Counted from the first letter of the stretch, positions 54,025 through 62,465 are shown. The stretch is 64,000 nucleotides of DNA from Geodermatophilaceae bacterium URHB0062 (GCA_000620185.1 JHVO01000010.1:186001-250000), one strand, 5' to 3'. Notes: a model not told the origin generated them from the letters alone. A program made the numbers and translations.

Positions 54025-55799
54025 GCCAGCACCCCCTCGATCTGCGAATAGGCCTTGACCAGCGCCGCGTAGCCGGGCACCTCGGCGAGCAGCTGCTCGT
54101 GCGTGCCGCGGGCCAGGGCGCGTCCCTGCTCGATCCAGACCACCTCGTCGGCCAGCGCGATGGTGGCCTGCCGGTAGGCGACGACCACCACGGTCGAGGG
54201 CTCCTCGCTGGCGCGGAGCGCGTCGAGGATGCGCGCCTCCACCGCGGGGTCGACCGCGCTCGTGGCGTCATCCAGGACGAGCAGGCGCGGACGGCGGATC
54301 ACCGCGCGGGCGAGCGCCAATCGCTGCCGCTGCCCGCCGGACAGCGAGGCACCGCGCTCGCCGACCCGGGTGTCGAGGCCCTCGGGGAGCGCGGCCACGA
54401 AGTCGTCGGCGGCGGCCGTGCGCAGCGCCGTCCACACGTCCTGGTCGGTGACGTCGGCGCCGAGCGTGACATTGCCGCGCACGGTGTCGTCGAAGAGGAA
54501 CGCGCTCTGGGCGACGAACGCGGCCTGCGCGCTGAGCTCGCCCTCGCGCAGCCGCCGCAGGTCCAGGCCGTCGAGCAGCACCCGGCCGCCGACCGGGTCG
54601 ACCAGGCGCACCAGCAGGCCGGCCAGGGTCGACTTCCCGGCGCCGGTGGGGCCGACGACGGCGATCGTGCTCCCCGCCGGGACGTCGAAGGTGACGCCCT
54701 CGAGGGTGGCCTGGGTCTGCCCGTCGAAGGTGAACCCGACGTCCTGCACGCCCAGGCCGGCACCGCCGCTGCCGACCGGGGCCGCCTCGGGCCCGTAGGG
54801 GGTCTCGCCGGTGGCGTCAAGCACCGGGGTCACCCGGTCGTAGCCGGCGAGCGCGCGCGGCAGGTCGGCCAGCACCCAGCCGATGGCGCGGATGGGCAGC
54901 GCGAGCAGCGTGAACAGGTAGGCGATCGCGACCAGCTCGCCGGCGTCGGTGGCACCGTCGGCGACGCGGACGGCCCCGATGAGCAGGACGGCGAGCGTGC
55001 CCAGGCTCGGCAGGGCCTCCATCATCGGGTCGAACAGGCCGCGCACGCGGCCCACGGCGACCAGGCTGTCGCGCAGTTCCTCCGCCCGGGCGCCGAACCG
55101 CTGCGTCTCGACGTCCTCCCGGCCGAGGGTCTTCACCACCAGGGCGGCGTCGAAGCTCTCGTGCGCGATCTCGCTGACCTCGGCGCGCAGCTGCTGGGCC
55201 CGCTGCATGCGCGGGCTCATCACCTGCGAGTAGACGACGTTCACCGCGAAGACCAGCGGGAAGACGACGAGGCCGACGAGCGCGAGCAGCGGATCGGTGA
55301 GCACGAGCGCGACGGCGGTGATCGCGATCATGACCAGCGCGCCGCAGGCGAACGGCAGCGGCGCGACGAAGAACCAGGCGGCCTCGACGTCGGAGTTGGC
55401 GTTGGACAGCAGCTGGCCGGTGGGATGCCGCTGGTGCCAGGACAGCGGGAGGCGCAGGTACTGGCCGGTGACCCGGCGGCGGTACTCGGCCTGCAGCCGG
55501 TAGCTCATGACGCCGGCGAACAGCCGCCGGCCCAGGATGCCGACGATCTTGAGGACGGCGACGCCCATGATCGCGGCGACCGCGAGGGTGAGCGCGCCGG
55601 CCGTCGTCGCCCCGTCGGCGAACGCCGGGAGGATCACCCGGTCGGTGACCTTGCCGATCACCCAGGCGCTGGCGACGGTCATGCCGCCGTAGACGCTGCT
55701 GGCCAGCACGGCGAGGGTGAACATGCCCGGCTCCCCGGCGATCGCCCGGAGGATGTGGCGCATGCCCCGGCGCACGACGGCGTCTCGTGGGCGGGACAC
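54021..55799 (-). CDS. ABC exporter half-transporter with degenerate ATP site residues
   Basis: The 592-residue protein has the six-helix permease (about residues 15-320) and an ATPase with Walker A GPTGAGKSTLAGLL and a perfect signature LSGGQRQRLALARA. Walker B reads LLVLDDATSAVD, with Asp in place of the catalytic Glu, and the switch position reads VAYRQAT, with Tyr in place of His. These are the marks of the non-hydrolysing half of heterodimeric exporters such as BmrCD and TM287/288. GTG start, GGAG 4 bases upstream. It is first in the two-gene operon and lies under a palindrome-covered promoter. Confidence 0.93.
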   Translation of the reverse strand: MSRPRDAVVRRGMRHILRAIAGEPGMFTLAVLASSVYGGMTVASAWVIGKVTDRVILPAFADGATTAGALTLAVAAIMGVAVLKIVGILGRRLFAGVMSYRLQAEYRRRVTGQYLRLPLSWHQRHPTGQLLSNANSDVEAAWFFVAPLPFACGALVMIAITAVALVLTDPLLALVGLVVFPLVFAVNVVYSQVMSPRMQRAQQLRAEVSEIAHESFDAALVVKTLGREDVETQRFGARAEELRDSLVAVGRVRGLFDPMMEALPSLGTLAVLLIGAVRVADGATDAGELVAIAYLFTLLALPIRAIGWVLADLPRALAGYDRVTPVLDATGETPYGPEAAPVGSGGAGLGVQDVGFTFDGQTQATLEGVTFDVPAGSTIAVVGPTGAGKSTLAGLLVRLVDPVGGRVLLDGLDLRRLREGELSAQAAFVAQSAFLFDDTVRGNVTLGADVTDQDVWTALRTAAADDFVAALPEGLDTRVGERGASLSGGQRQRLALARAVIRRPRLLVLDDATSAVDPAVEARILDALRASEEPSTVVVVAYRQATIALADEVVWIEQGRALARGTHEQLLAEVPGYAALVKAYSQIEGVLA

Positions 55800-55833
55800 A
55801 GGTCTCCTCAGGGGTCGGGCGGGCGGTTCCCGG

Positions 55834-55861
55834 ATGGTACGCGTTCCTTAGTTCGGCTAAA
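55834..55861 (-). promoter_or_regulatory. ABC exporter promoter overlapping a 13-bp palindrome
   Basis: Minus-strand TTTAGC (55856-55861) and TACCAT (55834-55839) are 16 bases apart. TTAG-TTCGG-CTAA (55848-55860), an inverted repeat of the kind bound by MarR-type repressors, covers the -35 and spacer. No MarR gene is adjacent, so the regulator would act from elsewhere. Confidence 0.5.
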
Positions 55862-55899
55862 CGGTCCGCGGGATGGCGCCCGATGAGTAACTTCGGAGG

Positions 55900-56505
55900 A
55901 TGAGCGCCTCTTCCCGTCCCCTTGCCGACCGCGAGCGGGCGGAGCTGGCCGATCTGCTCGAGAAGCTGGGCCCCGACGCGCCGACCTGCTGCGCGGGCTG
56001 GACGACGGCCCACCTCGCCGCGCACCTCGTCGCCCGCGAGAACCGCCCCGACACGCTGCCCGGACTGGGAGCCGAAGTCGTGCTCCCGGGCAACCCGATG
56101 ACGGCCTGGACGCACCGGGTGGAGGACCGCGTGCGCACCTCGACGCCCTACGGCGAGGTCGTCGGACGGTTGCGCGCCGGGCCGCCGTCCTGGTCACCGC
56201 TCTCGTGGCCGCCGGTGGCGCGGCTGTTCAACACCACGGAGTTCGCCATCCACCACGAGGACGCCCGCCGCGCCCAGCCCGGGTGGACGCCCCGCTCCCT
56301 GGCGCGGGCCGACCAGGACGCGCTCTGGACGGCGACCGCCTACTTCGGGCGCCGGGTCCGCGGCGGCGTCGTCCTCCGGCGCACCGACGTCGACGGCGTC
56401 GAGCGGCGGATCGGCGACGGCGGCCGCACGGTGGCGGGCGAGCCGATGGAGCTGCTGCTCTGGACAAGTGGCCGCCGGGACGTCGCGCGGGTAACCGTCA
56501 CCTGA
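55900..56505 (+). CDS. TIGR03085-type metal-binding (DinB/MDMPI-like) protein
   Basis: The 201-residue protein begins with LADRERAELADLLEKLGPDAPT, then CCAGWTTAHLAAHLVARENRP with the conserved His near residue 45, and ARLFNTTEFAIHHEDARRAQPGW near 115, which holds a second His pair. This is the actinobacterial TIGR03085 pattern, related to the MDMPI gene at 1819. Role unknown. CGGAGG lies directly before the ATG, an unusually close ribosome-binding site. It diverges from the ABC exporter. Confidence 0.88.
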   Translation: MSASSRPLADRERAELADLLEKLGPDAPTCCAGWTTAHLAAHLVARENRPDTLPGLGAEVVLPGNPMTAWTHRVEDRVRTSTPYGEVVGRLRAGPPSWSPLSWPPVARLFNTTEFAIHHEDARRAQPGWTPRSLARADQDALWTATAYFGRRVRGGVVLRRTDVDGVERRIGDGGRTVAGEPMELLLWTSGRRDVARVTVT

Positions 56506-56588
56506 GCGGAGTGCCACGGCGCGGAAAATGCGCCCCTCCCACTCCACTCGATCAAGCGAGTTTCCCCGACCCCGAGCCGGTCCGGCCC

Positions 56589-56594
56589 TAGGCT
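56589..56594 (+). promoter_or_regulatory. Leaderless -10 element (TAGGCT) upstream of the 174-aa membrane protein
   Basis: TAGGCT, 7 bases, ATG at 56602. Same geometry as at 1806. Confidence 0.5.
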
Positions 56595-56601
56595 TCCACC
56601 C

Positions 56602-57126
56602 ATGCCCGCTCGCGAGATGCCGCCGTTGACCGGGTTGATCGAGCCCGCGCGGCCGGCACCCGAGCCCGCCTCGCGGGCGTCCGTCACGCCGCGGCCGGTG
56701 CCCGCCCCGGCGATCGCACGACCGCCCCACAGCACTCCCGGGCTCGGCCGCGTCGGACGGCAGCTGCTCGCGCTCGCCTTCGCGGCGGCCTGGATCACCT
56801 GCCCGGTCATCGAGCCGGTTCCGGACGGGCCCGAGCCGGACTATCCGCTGTGGCTGCTGCCCGTCGACATCGCCGCGCTCGTCTCCATCGTCGCGGCGGT
56901 GGTCGCGCTGTGGCGCGGCAGCCGGCGCGCGGGTGCCCTCGGCGTGGGCGCGGGCGTGCTGATGGCCGTGGAGACCGTCATCTGCCCGGGTATCGGCCAC
57001 CACCTCATGGGCCCGTTCCTGTGGGTGCAGGCCGGGCTGTCGCTGTTCGTGCTGCTCACCAGCGCCGCGCTCGTGGTGCGCCCACTGCGAGCGGATGCCC
57101 GACTCGTCACCGCCGTCACGGACTGA
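56602..57126 (+). CDS. Hypothetical membrane protein (174 aa)
   Basis: A 50-residue Pro/Ala-rich N-terminus precedes four hydrophobic segments: QLLALAFAAAWITCPVI, LLPVDIAALVSIVAAVVALW, GALGVGAGVLMAVETVIC and PFLWVQAGLSLFVLLTSAALVV. Cysteines occur in the membrane (ITCPVIEP, ETVICPGIGHH) together with a His pair, a possible metal or haem site but without family support. Leaderless start. Alone on its transcript. Function unknown. Confidence 0.75.
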   Translation: MPAREMPPLTGLIEPARPAPEPASRASVTPRPVPAPAIARPPHSTPGLGRVGRQLLALAFAAAWITCPVIEPVPDGPEPDYPLWLLPVDIAALVSIVAAVVALWRGSRRAGALGVGAGVLMAVETVICPGIGHHLMGPFLWVQAGLSLFVLLTSAALVVRPLRADARLVTAVTD

Positions 57127-57220
57127 CCGACTTCATCGACTGGGGCGCGTCGGGACCCGAGAGGGACTCGGCGGGAGATCGGACCTCCGACGTGACAGGA
57201 GCGGTCGCGCAGGTGGCGGT

Positions 57221-57234
57221 CCCCTGAACAGGGG
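57221..57234 (+). terminator. Small hairpin upstream of the MetX-like gene
   Basis: CCCCT-GAAC-AGGGG, a 5-bp stem, lies 78 bases before the MetX-like ATG. It may be the end of the 174-aa protein transcript or part of a leader; I recognise no riboswitch in the 185-base gap. Confidence 0.35.
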
Positions 57235-57311
57235 TACAGGGCGCGCCGGGGGGTCTTGCCACGGTTCCGAGCCATCCGCAGGCTGAGGCCGGGGCAACAC
57301 ATGGAGGCGCC

Positions 57312-58346
57312 ATGCCTGCACCGACCGATTTCGAGATCTTCGAGCTGGGAGACGTGGTCCTCCAGCACGGGGCCACGCTGCGCGGCGCCCGACTGGCGTA
57401 CAAGACATACGGCACGCTCAACGCGGACAGGTCGAACGTGATCGTCCATCCCACCTGGTTCAGCGCGTGGCACGACGCCAACGAGTGGACCATCGGATCA
57501 GGTCATGCCTGCGATCCGGACGAGTACTTCATCGTCGTTCCCAACCAGCTCAACAATGGGCTGTCGACGTCGCCGAGCAACACCGCTCCGCCCTTCAACG
57601 GCCCGTACTTCCCGCCGGTCACCTTCTACGACCAGGTCGAGGTCCAGTACCGGCTGTTGACGGAGAAGTGGGGCATCGAGTCCGTGGAACTCGTCCTGGG
57701 GTCGTCCATGGGTGCGGGCCAGACCTATCAATGGGCGGTCAGCCATCCGGAGATGGTCAAGCGAGCGGCGCCCATCGTCGGGTCGCCCCGGACCAGCGAG
57801 CACAACCAGGTCTTCCTGAAGAGTCTCCGGGCCGCGCTCTCCGCCGACCCGCTCTTCCAGGGCGGCCGGTACTCCCCCGACGCCCTGCCCACGGTCGGGC
57901 TCCGCGCCTTCGCCCGGATCTACGCGGGCTGGGGCCTGTCCCAGGCCTTCTACTGGCGCCGCGAGTACGAGGCGATGGGCTACTCCTCCCTGGAGGACTT
58001 CCTCGTCGGTTTCTGGGAGGGCTTCTGGCTCGACGACCGTGACCCGAACAACCTGCTCGCCATGCTGTGGACGTGGGAGCAGGGGGACGTCGGCAGGACG
58101 CCGGGATTCGACGGCGACACCGAGGCGGCGCTGCGCTCGATCCGCTGCCCCCTGGTGGCCATGCCGGGCAGGACGGATCTGTACTTCCCGCCCGAGGACG
58201 AGGAGTGGGCTTCGCAGTTCATCCCCGACGGCGAGGTCCGGGTCATCGACTCGATCTACGGCCACTTCGCAGGGCTCGGGTTCAACGCCCCGGACAACGA
58301 GTTCGTCGACGCGACGCTCCGCGAGCTGCTGCAACGTCCCGCGTGA
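57312..58346 (+). CDS. Alpha/beta-hydrolase of the homoserine acetyltransferase (MetX-like) group
   Basis: A 344-residue protein with MetX-like layout: LRGARLAYKTYGTLNADRSN near residue 24, HPTWFSAWHDANEW (the oxyanion region), VVLGSSMGAGQTYQWAV-type nucleophile elbow with Ser near residue 134, an inserted helical lid, MPGRTDLYFPPEDE with the acid Asp and YGHFAGLGF with the His. MetX proper has GGSMGG; GSSMGAGQ is a divergent elbow, so a different acyltransferase or hydrolase is likely. GGAGG lies 5 bases before the ATG. It converges on the crcB operon with a 7-base gap. Confidence 0.85.
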   Translation: MPAPTDFEIFELGDVVLQHGATLRGARLAYKTYGTLNADRSNVIVHPTWFSAWHDANEWTIGSGHACDPDEYFIVVPNQLNNGLSTSPSNTAPPFNGPYFPPVTFYDQVEVQYRLLTEKWGIESVELVLGSSMGAGQTYQWAVSHPEMVKRAAPIVGSPRTSEHNQVFLKSLRAALSADPLFQGGRYSPDALPTVGLRAFARIYAGWGLSQAFYWRREYEAMGYSSLEDFLVGFWEGFWLDDRDPNNLLAMLWTWEQGDVGRTPGFDGDTEAALRSIRCPLVAMPGRTDLYFPPEDEEWASQFIPDGEVRVIDSIYGHFAGLGFNAPDNEFVDATLRELLQRPA

Positions 58347-58353
58347 CGGCGGG

Positions 58354-58722
58354 TCAACCGGCCAGCCAGGTGCCCACGGTCCAGCCGAGGCCCACGGCCC
58401 CGAAGCCGCCGAGGAGGCTGGCGACGAGGTAGGTGACCGCATAGAAGCGGGCGCCCCCCTCCAGCAGCCGAAGCGTCTCGAAGGAGAACGTGCTGTAGGT
58501 GGTGAGCGCTCCGCAGAACCCGGTACCCAGGGCGGCCTCGACGACTGGGGGCAACCGGGTCAGAGCCGCCACCAGGAAGCCGAGCACCAGGCAGCCGGCC
58601 AGGTTCGCCGTGAGGGTGCCCCACGGGAAGACGGTGTCGTGGCGGACCTGGATCCACCGGTCGATCAGGAATCGCAGGGGCGCACCGACCGACGCCCCGA
58701 GCGCCACCCAGACGACGGTCAC
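58354..58722 (-). CDS. crcB: Fluoride ion channel CrcB/Fluc, last gene of the operon
   Basis: A 122-residue Fluc protein with four helices. [13 protein letters not shown] near residue 35 supplies the pore Asn, and [17 protein letters not shown] near 70 holds the Phe box and T-Y-S-T-F-S motif. Fluc channels are antiparallel dimers that expel fluoride; actinobacteria often use two unlike subunits. Its GTG overlaps the DUF190 stop by 4 bases. The other subunit is encoded two genes upstream. Confidence 0.93.
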   Translation of the reverse strand: MTVVWVALGASVGAPLRFLIDRWIQVRHDTVFPWGTLTANLAGCLVLGFLVAALTRLPPVVEAALGTGFCGALTTYSTFSFETLRLLEGGARFYAVTYLVASLLGGFGAVGLGWTVGTWLAG

Positions 58723-59066
58723 GCAGGCTCGTCCCCGCCGGACGGCCCGGCCACCGTGACGTCCTCGAGGGTGACCAGGCCCGTCCGCCACAGCTCGGCC
58801 GCGTCCCGCAGGAAGGCGTGGATGCGCTCGGCCCGGTCGACGATCACCACCGCCACCGGTAGGTCTCCCGAGAGGTCCAGCAGCCGGTTCGTGTGGATGG
58901 CACTCCCCCGGCCGAAACCCTCGATCCCCCGGAAGACGCTCGCGCCGCGCAGGCCGGCGGCGTGTGCCCGGTGGACGATCTCGGTGTACAGCGGCCGGTG
59001 CCCGACGACATCGCCTTCCCCGACGAGAACCGTCAGCCGCAGCGCGCCCCCGGTCGGCACGGTCAT
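58719..59066 (-). CDS. DUF190 (PII-like) protein between two crcB genes
   Basis: This 115-residue protein has the ferredoxin-like DUF190 pattern: [43 protein letters not shown] and [21 protein letters not shown]190 proteins resemble PII signal proteins and often sit between paired crcB genes, so a role in controlling the channel is inferred. The ATG overlaps the stop of the upstream crcB (ATGA) and its stop overlaps the next crcB start. Confidence 0.92.
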   Translation of the reverse strand: MTVPTGGALRLTVLVGEGDVVGHRPLYTEIVHRAHAAGLRGASVFRGIEGFGRGSAIHTNRLLDLSGDLPVAVVIVDRAERIHAFLRDAAELWRTGLVTLEDVTVAGPSGGDEPA

Positions 59067-59530
59067 GGCGGCGCGCCCCGGCCCGCCCGCCGCCGCACCC
59101 AGAACCCGCCGAGCGCGCGGGTCCCCACGATTCCGGCCGTGACGGCGACCAGTGCGGCGACGACGGTTCCGACGAGGTACCCGAGGGCGAGCGCCGGCCG
59201 CCCGTGGAGCGTCAGCTGCTGCACCTCGACCGTGGCGGTGGAGAACGTGGTGTAGCCCCCGAGAACCCCCACCCCGAGGAACGGCCGGACCAGCCGGTGC
59301 GGCGCGCTCAGCTCCGTGACCACGGTCATCAGGACCCCGATCAGGAGGCAGCCGCTGGTGTTGACCAGCCAGGTGGACACCGGGAACTGGGCGGGCTCGT
59401 GGGGCAGCGCCACGGACATGCCGTAGCGCGCCTCCGCCCCCAGGACGCCACCGAGCGAGACGGCCGCCAAAACGGCCGGATCCTGGACCCGTCGCCGAGG
59501 TGGGGAGGCGGCATCCACCACCTCGGTCAC
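59063..59530 (-). CDS. crcB: Fluoride ion channel CrcB/Fluc, second subunit
   Basis: The 155-residue Fluc protein has an 18-residue polar N-terminus, then four helices. [15 protein letters not shown] near residue 55 carries the pore Asn and [16 protein letters not shown] near 88 the T-F-S-T motif. It differs clearly from the 122-residue copy, as expected for a heterodimer. Start GTG overlaps the AmiS stop (GTGA), placing it in one coupled unit with the amide channel gene. Confidence 0.93.
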   Translation of the reverse strand: MTEVVDAASPPRRRVQDPAVLAAVSLGGVLGAEARYGMSVALPHEPAQFPVSTWLVNTSGCLLIGVLMTVVTELSAPHRLVRPFLGVGVLGGYTTFSTATVEVQQLTLHGRPALALGYLVGTVVAALVAVTAGIVGTRALGGFWVRRRAGRGAPP

Positions 59531-60240
59531 CGCACCCGGGGCCCCGTGCTCCGGCGCGCATCCTCAGGCGCAGAACCGCGAGGGCCAGGCACCTCTCCCG
59601 CCACCACGGGTTCGCTCTCGGGGAGCTGGGCGGGAGCCGTCCAGCGGGTGCGCAGCGGGATGAGCAGCAGCAGCGATGCCACCTCTATCACGGCGAGCGC
59701 CACGGCCCACTGGTTCACGTGGCCCGTCCACTGCCCCGTCAGCAGCAGGAACGCCGGGATGGCTGCGGTGACGATGCCCGCAACCAGCGCGACCCCACCC
59801 GTGTACCGCGTGAACTCCTCCCGCCGGAGGCCGAGGGTCAGCAAGAACAGTCCCCACAGCACGGCCCAGTAGAGCCAGATGACGCCGAAGGCCGGATCCC
59901 GCGGCGTGACATAGAAGAAGTTCAGCCCGGCGTAGACCACGGCGGCCAACGCGACGAAGCCGGAGAACCAGCCGAGCCCGGTGCCGTCCAGCCCGGCCAG
60001 CAGGTTGATCCCGACGTAGAGGTAGGTGAACCCGAACAGGTAGAGGCCGGAAGCGGCCAGGATCGTGGCCTCGTCACCGCCGGCCGTGAAGATCAGATAG
60101 GTGGGCGTGACGACCTGCAAGGCGCCGACGAACAAATTCAGCGGCGCCGCGGACCGGGCCTCCACGTAGCCCAGGAGCATCAACCCGTTGATAGCTAGTA
60201 CCGCCCCCACGTAGAGCAGTCCGACGCTACCCATGTGCAC
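59527..60240 (-). CDS. AmiS/UreI-family amide/urea channel
   Basis: The 237-residue integral membrane protein starts [21 protein letters not shown] and has about six or seven helices with the AmiS/UreI residues [16 protein letters not shown] near 70 and [20 protein letters not shown] near 112. UreI passes urea, and AmiS accompanies aliphatic amidases. A 35-residue hydrophilic tail follows. GTG at 60240 has GGAG about 5 bases upstream; ATG at 60234 is the alternative. It leads a four-gene overlapping operon with two crcB genes, 1.2 kb from formamidase on the same strand. Confidence 0.9.
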   Translation of the reverse strand: MHMGSVGLLYVGAVLAINGLMLLGYVEARSAAPLNLFVGALQVVTPTYLIFTAGGDEATILAASGLYLFGFTYLYVGINLLAGLDGTGLGWFSGFVALAAVVYAGLNFFYVTPRDPAFGVIWLYWAVLWGLFLLTLGLRREEFTRYTGGVALVAGIVTAAIPAFLLLTGQWTGHVNQWAVALAVIEVASLLLLIPLRTRWTAPAQLPESEPVVAGEVPGPRGSAPEDARRSTGPRVR

Positions 60241-60496
60241 TCATCTCCTCGGTTGCCGGCGAATGACCACAGACGCCGATGGGTCCTCCGTTGAGGTGTG
60301 CTCAGGCTCGCGGAGGGCCGGCGCGGTGGTTGACACCGCGCCGCCGATCCGGTCGATCGACGATGGATCCGCGCGGTCACCGCGTCAAGAGGCACTGCCC
60401 CTGGACCTCGCCGCGGGGTCGGGCGGCACCTCGATCCCGCGCGTCCTCACGTCACGAACAGGTGCCCGGACGCATCCGAGGAACCACCCGGCGACG
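60241..60496. other. 256-bp gap upstream of the AmiS-crcB operon
   Basis: No gene is supported. I compared the minus-strand sequence with the fluoride (crcB) riboswitch pattern and did not find its GG-GATG and TGATG blocks. The GCGCGGTG/CACCGCGC inverted repeat near 60329-60350 is the only clear structure and could end the upstream small-gene transcript. Confidence 0.4.
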
Positions 60497-60727
60497 TCAG
60501 ACGGAAGGAGACGCGCCCGTCGGGTCCTCGTCGGCCAGCGCCTCGTCGATGAGCGCGGCCAGCCCGTTCAGGCTCCGGTGCGGGCCGCCCCTGCGCACCA
60601 CGATCGGCTCGCCGTCCGTCGAGCCGGACTCCGTCAGGGCGGCCCCGAGGTCGTGCGCCGTCCGCATGGAGATCATGCCGAACCGGTCGGTCGCCTCGTG
60701 ACGTTCGATACCCGGCGGCTCGCTCAT
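60497..60727 (-). CDS. Small hypothetical protein (76 aa) of the amide locus
   Basis: The frame has a very good ribosome-binding site (GGGAGGAAG, spacing about 6) and strong GC3 bias. The protein is acidic and helical, starting MSEPPGIERHEATDRFGMIS, with IVVRRGGPHRSLNGLAALIDEALADED at the end. No domain is recognised. It lies between formamidase and the AmiS operon in the same orientation and may link the two units. Confidence 0.65.
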   Translation of the reverse strand: MSEPPGIERHEATDRFGMISMRTAHDLGAALTESGSTDGEPIVVRRGGPHRSLNGLAALIDEALADEDPTGASPSV

Positions 60728-60880
60728 CCGCTTCCTCCCCTGCCGGGCGACACCCGGACCGTGACTCCGGTCGGAAAAGTCGAATGAGCACGCAACGCGT
60801 TGGGTATCCCGCGCTGCGGCTCACGGTATCCAGCTCACGGTACGCGGGGGCCTCAACGGAAGCGTCGAGGAGCGGAGTAC

Positions 60881-61048
60881 GTGGAGAGCCGGATCGAAGT
60901 GAGCTGGTCCTGCCGGCCGTGCGAGGTCGAGGGTCAGGACACCCAGGAGTACACCGGAGCCAGTCCCAGCTGCTGGAACTGCGGCGGTCCGGTCGTCGTC
61001 ACCGCGCGGCCCACCGTGCGCATGGCCCACGACCCGGACGCCCCATGA
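60881..61048 (+). CDS. Small zinc-ribbon protein (55 aa)
   Basis: The protein has two C-x2-C pairs: SCRPCEVEG and CWNCGGPV, about 22 residues apart, a zinc-ribbon spacing. It starts at GTG 60881, after GAGGAG about 9 bases upstream. It is on the opposite strand to formamidase and converges on it. Function unknown; the FmdB-like ribbon at 62466 in the same locus is a functional parallel, not a homologue that I can demonstrate. Confidence 0.65.
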   Translation: MESRIEVSWSCRPCEVEGQDTQEYTGASPSCWNCGGPVVVTARPTVRMAHDPDAP

Positions 61049-61090
61049 GGAGCTCCGGGCCGCGGCCCGCGCCCGGCACGCGGCCGGATC

Positions 61091-61110
61091 AGGTCAGGTC
61101 AGGTCAGGTC
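61091..61110. repeat. (AGGTC)4 microsatellite downstream of formamidase
   Basis: Four exact AGGTC units lie between the zinc-ribbon stop and the formamidase stop, in the 75-base convergent gap. It is outside coding sequence. Confidence 0.9.
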
Positions 61111-61123
61111 GTGTTGTCCCCTC

Positions 61124-62377
61124 TCAGGACGTCACCGCGCACTGGCCCCGGTCGGCGCGCACCGGTCCGGAGGCCGACGGCTTCACGTCGAAGTCGAAGA
61201 TCGCCGTGGGCAGGTAGAGCGATGCGCAGGCGTTCGGGATGTCGACGACACCGCTGATGCGGCCCTCGATCGGTGCCGAGCCGAGCAGCAGATAGGCCTG
61301 CTCGCCCGAGTACCCGAACTTCTTGAGGTACTCGACGGCATTGAGGCAGGCGTTGCGGTAGGCCTGCGTGGCGTCGAGGTAGCGGTTGGTGTCGTCGCGA
61401 TGGTCGACGGAGATCCCGATGAACGTGAGGAACTCCGAGTACCGCGGCTCGACGTTGCCCGGCATGAAGATCGGGTTGGTGGTCACCCCGTAGGTCTCCA
61501 TGCCGCCCTTGATCAGGTCGATATGGAAGTCGATGAACCCACCCATCTCGATCGCGCCGCAGAAGGTGATCTCGCCGTCGCCCTGGCTGAAGTGCAGATC
61601 GCCGCCCGAGAGCTTCGCGCCGTCGACGTGCACCGGGTAGAACACGCGGGAACCACGCGTGAAGTTCTTGATGTCGTGGTTGCCGCCGTTCTCGCGGGCG
61701 GGGACGGTGCGGGCGCCGTCCCGTGCGATCCCGCTCGCCACATCGCCGCTCGCGGTACCCGCCAGCGTGTTCTGCTCCAGCGGGGGCAGCGCGAGCGGCG
61801 GCACCCGATCCGGGTCCGTGTCGATCAGCGCCCGCTCCCGGCGGTTCCAGCGGGAGAGCAGGTCCGCCGACGGGGCCGTGCCGAACAGACCGGGGTGAGT
61901 GATCCCGGTGTATCGGACGCCCGGGATGTGGCGGGAGGTGGCCACCTGCCCCTGGAAGTCCCAGATCGCCTTGTAGGCGTCCGGGAAGTAGTCGGTGAGG
62001 AAGCCGCCACCGTTCACCTTGGCGAAGACGCCGGTGTAGCCCCAGCCCTGCCCCGGGGCGTCCCCGTACTCCTGCGGTGTCTGCACCGGCCCCAGGTCGA
62101 GGATGTCCACCACGAGCAGGTCCCCCGGCTCGGCCCCCTCGACCCCGATCGGCCCACTCAGCATGTGGGCGTGCGTCAGATCGACGTCACGGACGTCGTT
62201 GGCAGAGTCGTTGTTGCCGATCTGTCCGTCGGTCCACTCCCGGCACTCGACCCGAATGGTCTGGCCCGGCCGCACCATCGTGGCGACGGGGACGTCGGGG
62301 TGCCACCGGTTGTGGCCGGGTACCGCTTGGTCGCGCATCGACTTCGCCTGATCAACGGTGAACACCACATCTGGCAT
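61124..62377 (-). CDS. fmdA: Formamidase (acetamidase/formamidase family)
   Basis: The 417-residue enzyme matches FmdA in length and order. HNRWHPDVPVATMVRPGQ and REWTDGQIGNNDSANDVRDVDL are near the start. Then come HMLSGPIGVEGAEPGDLLVV, HPGLFGTAPS, ARENGGNHDIKNFTRGS, LHFSQGDGEITFCGAIEMGG and the late TQAYRNACLNAVEYLKKFGYS. It hydrolyses formamide and sometimes short amides to ammonia and the acid. The ATG at 62377 has GGAGA about 8 bases upstream. A hairpin AACCCGC/GCGGGTT occurs in its leader. FmdB-like and AmiS genes on the same strand support an amide-use role. Confidence 0.95.
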   Translation of the reverse strand: MPDVVFTVDQAKSMRDQAVPGHNRWHPDVPVATMVRPGQTIRVECREWTDGQIGNNDSANDVRDVDLTHAHMLSGPIGVEGAEPGDLLVVDILDLGPVQTPQEYGDAPGQGWGYTGVFAKVNGGGFLTDYFPDAYKAIWDFQGQVATSRHIPGVRYTGITHPGLFGTAPSADLLSRWNRRERALIDTDPDRVPPLALPPLEQNTLAGTASGDVASGIARDGARTVPARENGGNHDIKNFTRGSRVFYPVHVDGAKLSGGDLHFSQGDGEITFCGAIEMGGFIDFHIDLIKGGMETYGVTTNPIFMPGNVEPRYSEFLTFIGISVDHRDDTNRYLDATQAYRNACLNAVEYLKKFGYSGEQAYLLLGSAPIEGRISGVVDIPNACASLYLPTAIFDFDVKPSASGPVRADRGQCAVTS

Positions 62378-62465
62378 GTCGCACTCTCCGATCTCGGTTG
62401 GTTGTGGCCTCAACCCGCGGGTGCGGGTTCTCCGAGCAGTGGGATGAGCGTGCCTCGATTCGCAC

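Noticed and set aside
57127-57311. Possible SAM riboswitch before the MetX-like gene
   Set aside because: Only a 5-bp hairpin was found. The SAM-I, SAM-II and SAM-IV core motifs are not present, and the enzyme elbow differs from true MetX.
57312-58346. Fluoroacetate dehalogenase, given the nearby fluoride channels
   Set aside because: Dehalogenases of this fold use an Asp nucleophile in the elbow; this protein has Ser (GSSMGAGQ) and MetX-like flanks.
60241-60340. Possible fluoride riboswitch upstream of the AmiS-crcB operon
   Set aside because: The minus-strand leader lacks the GG-GATG block and the TGATG pseudoknot block of the crcB motif. A covariance search would settle it.
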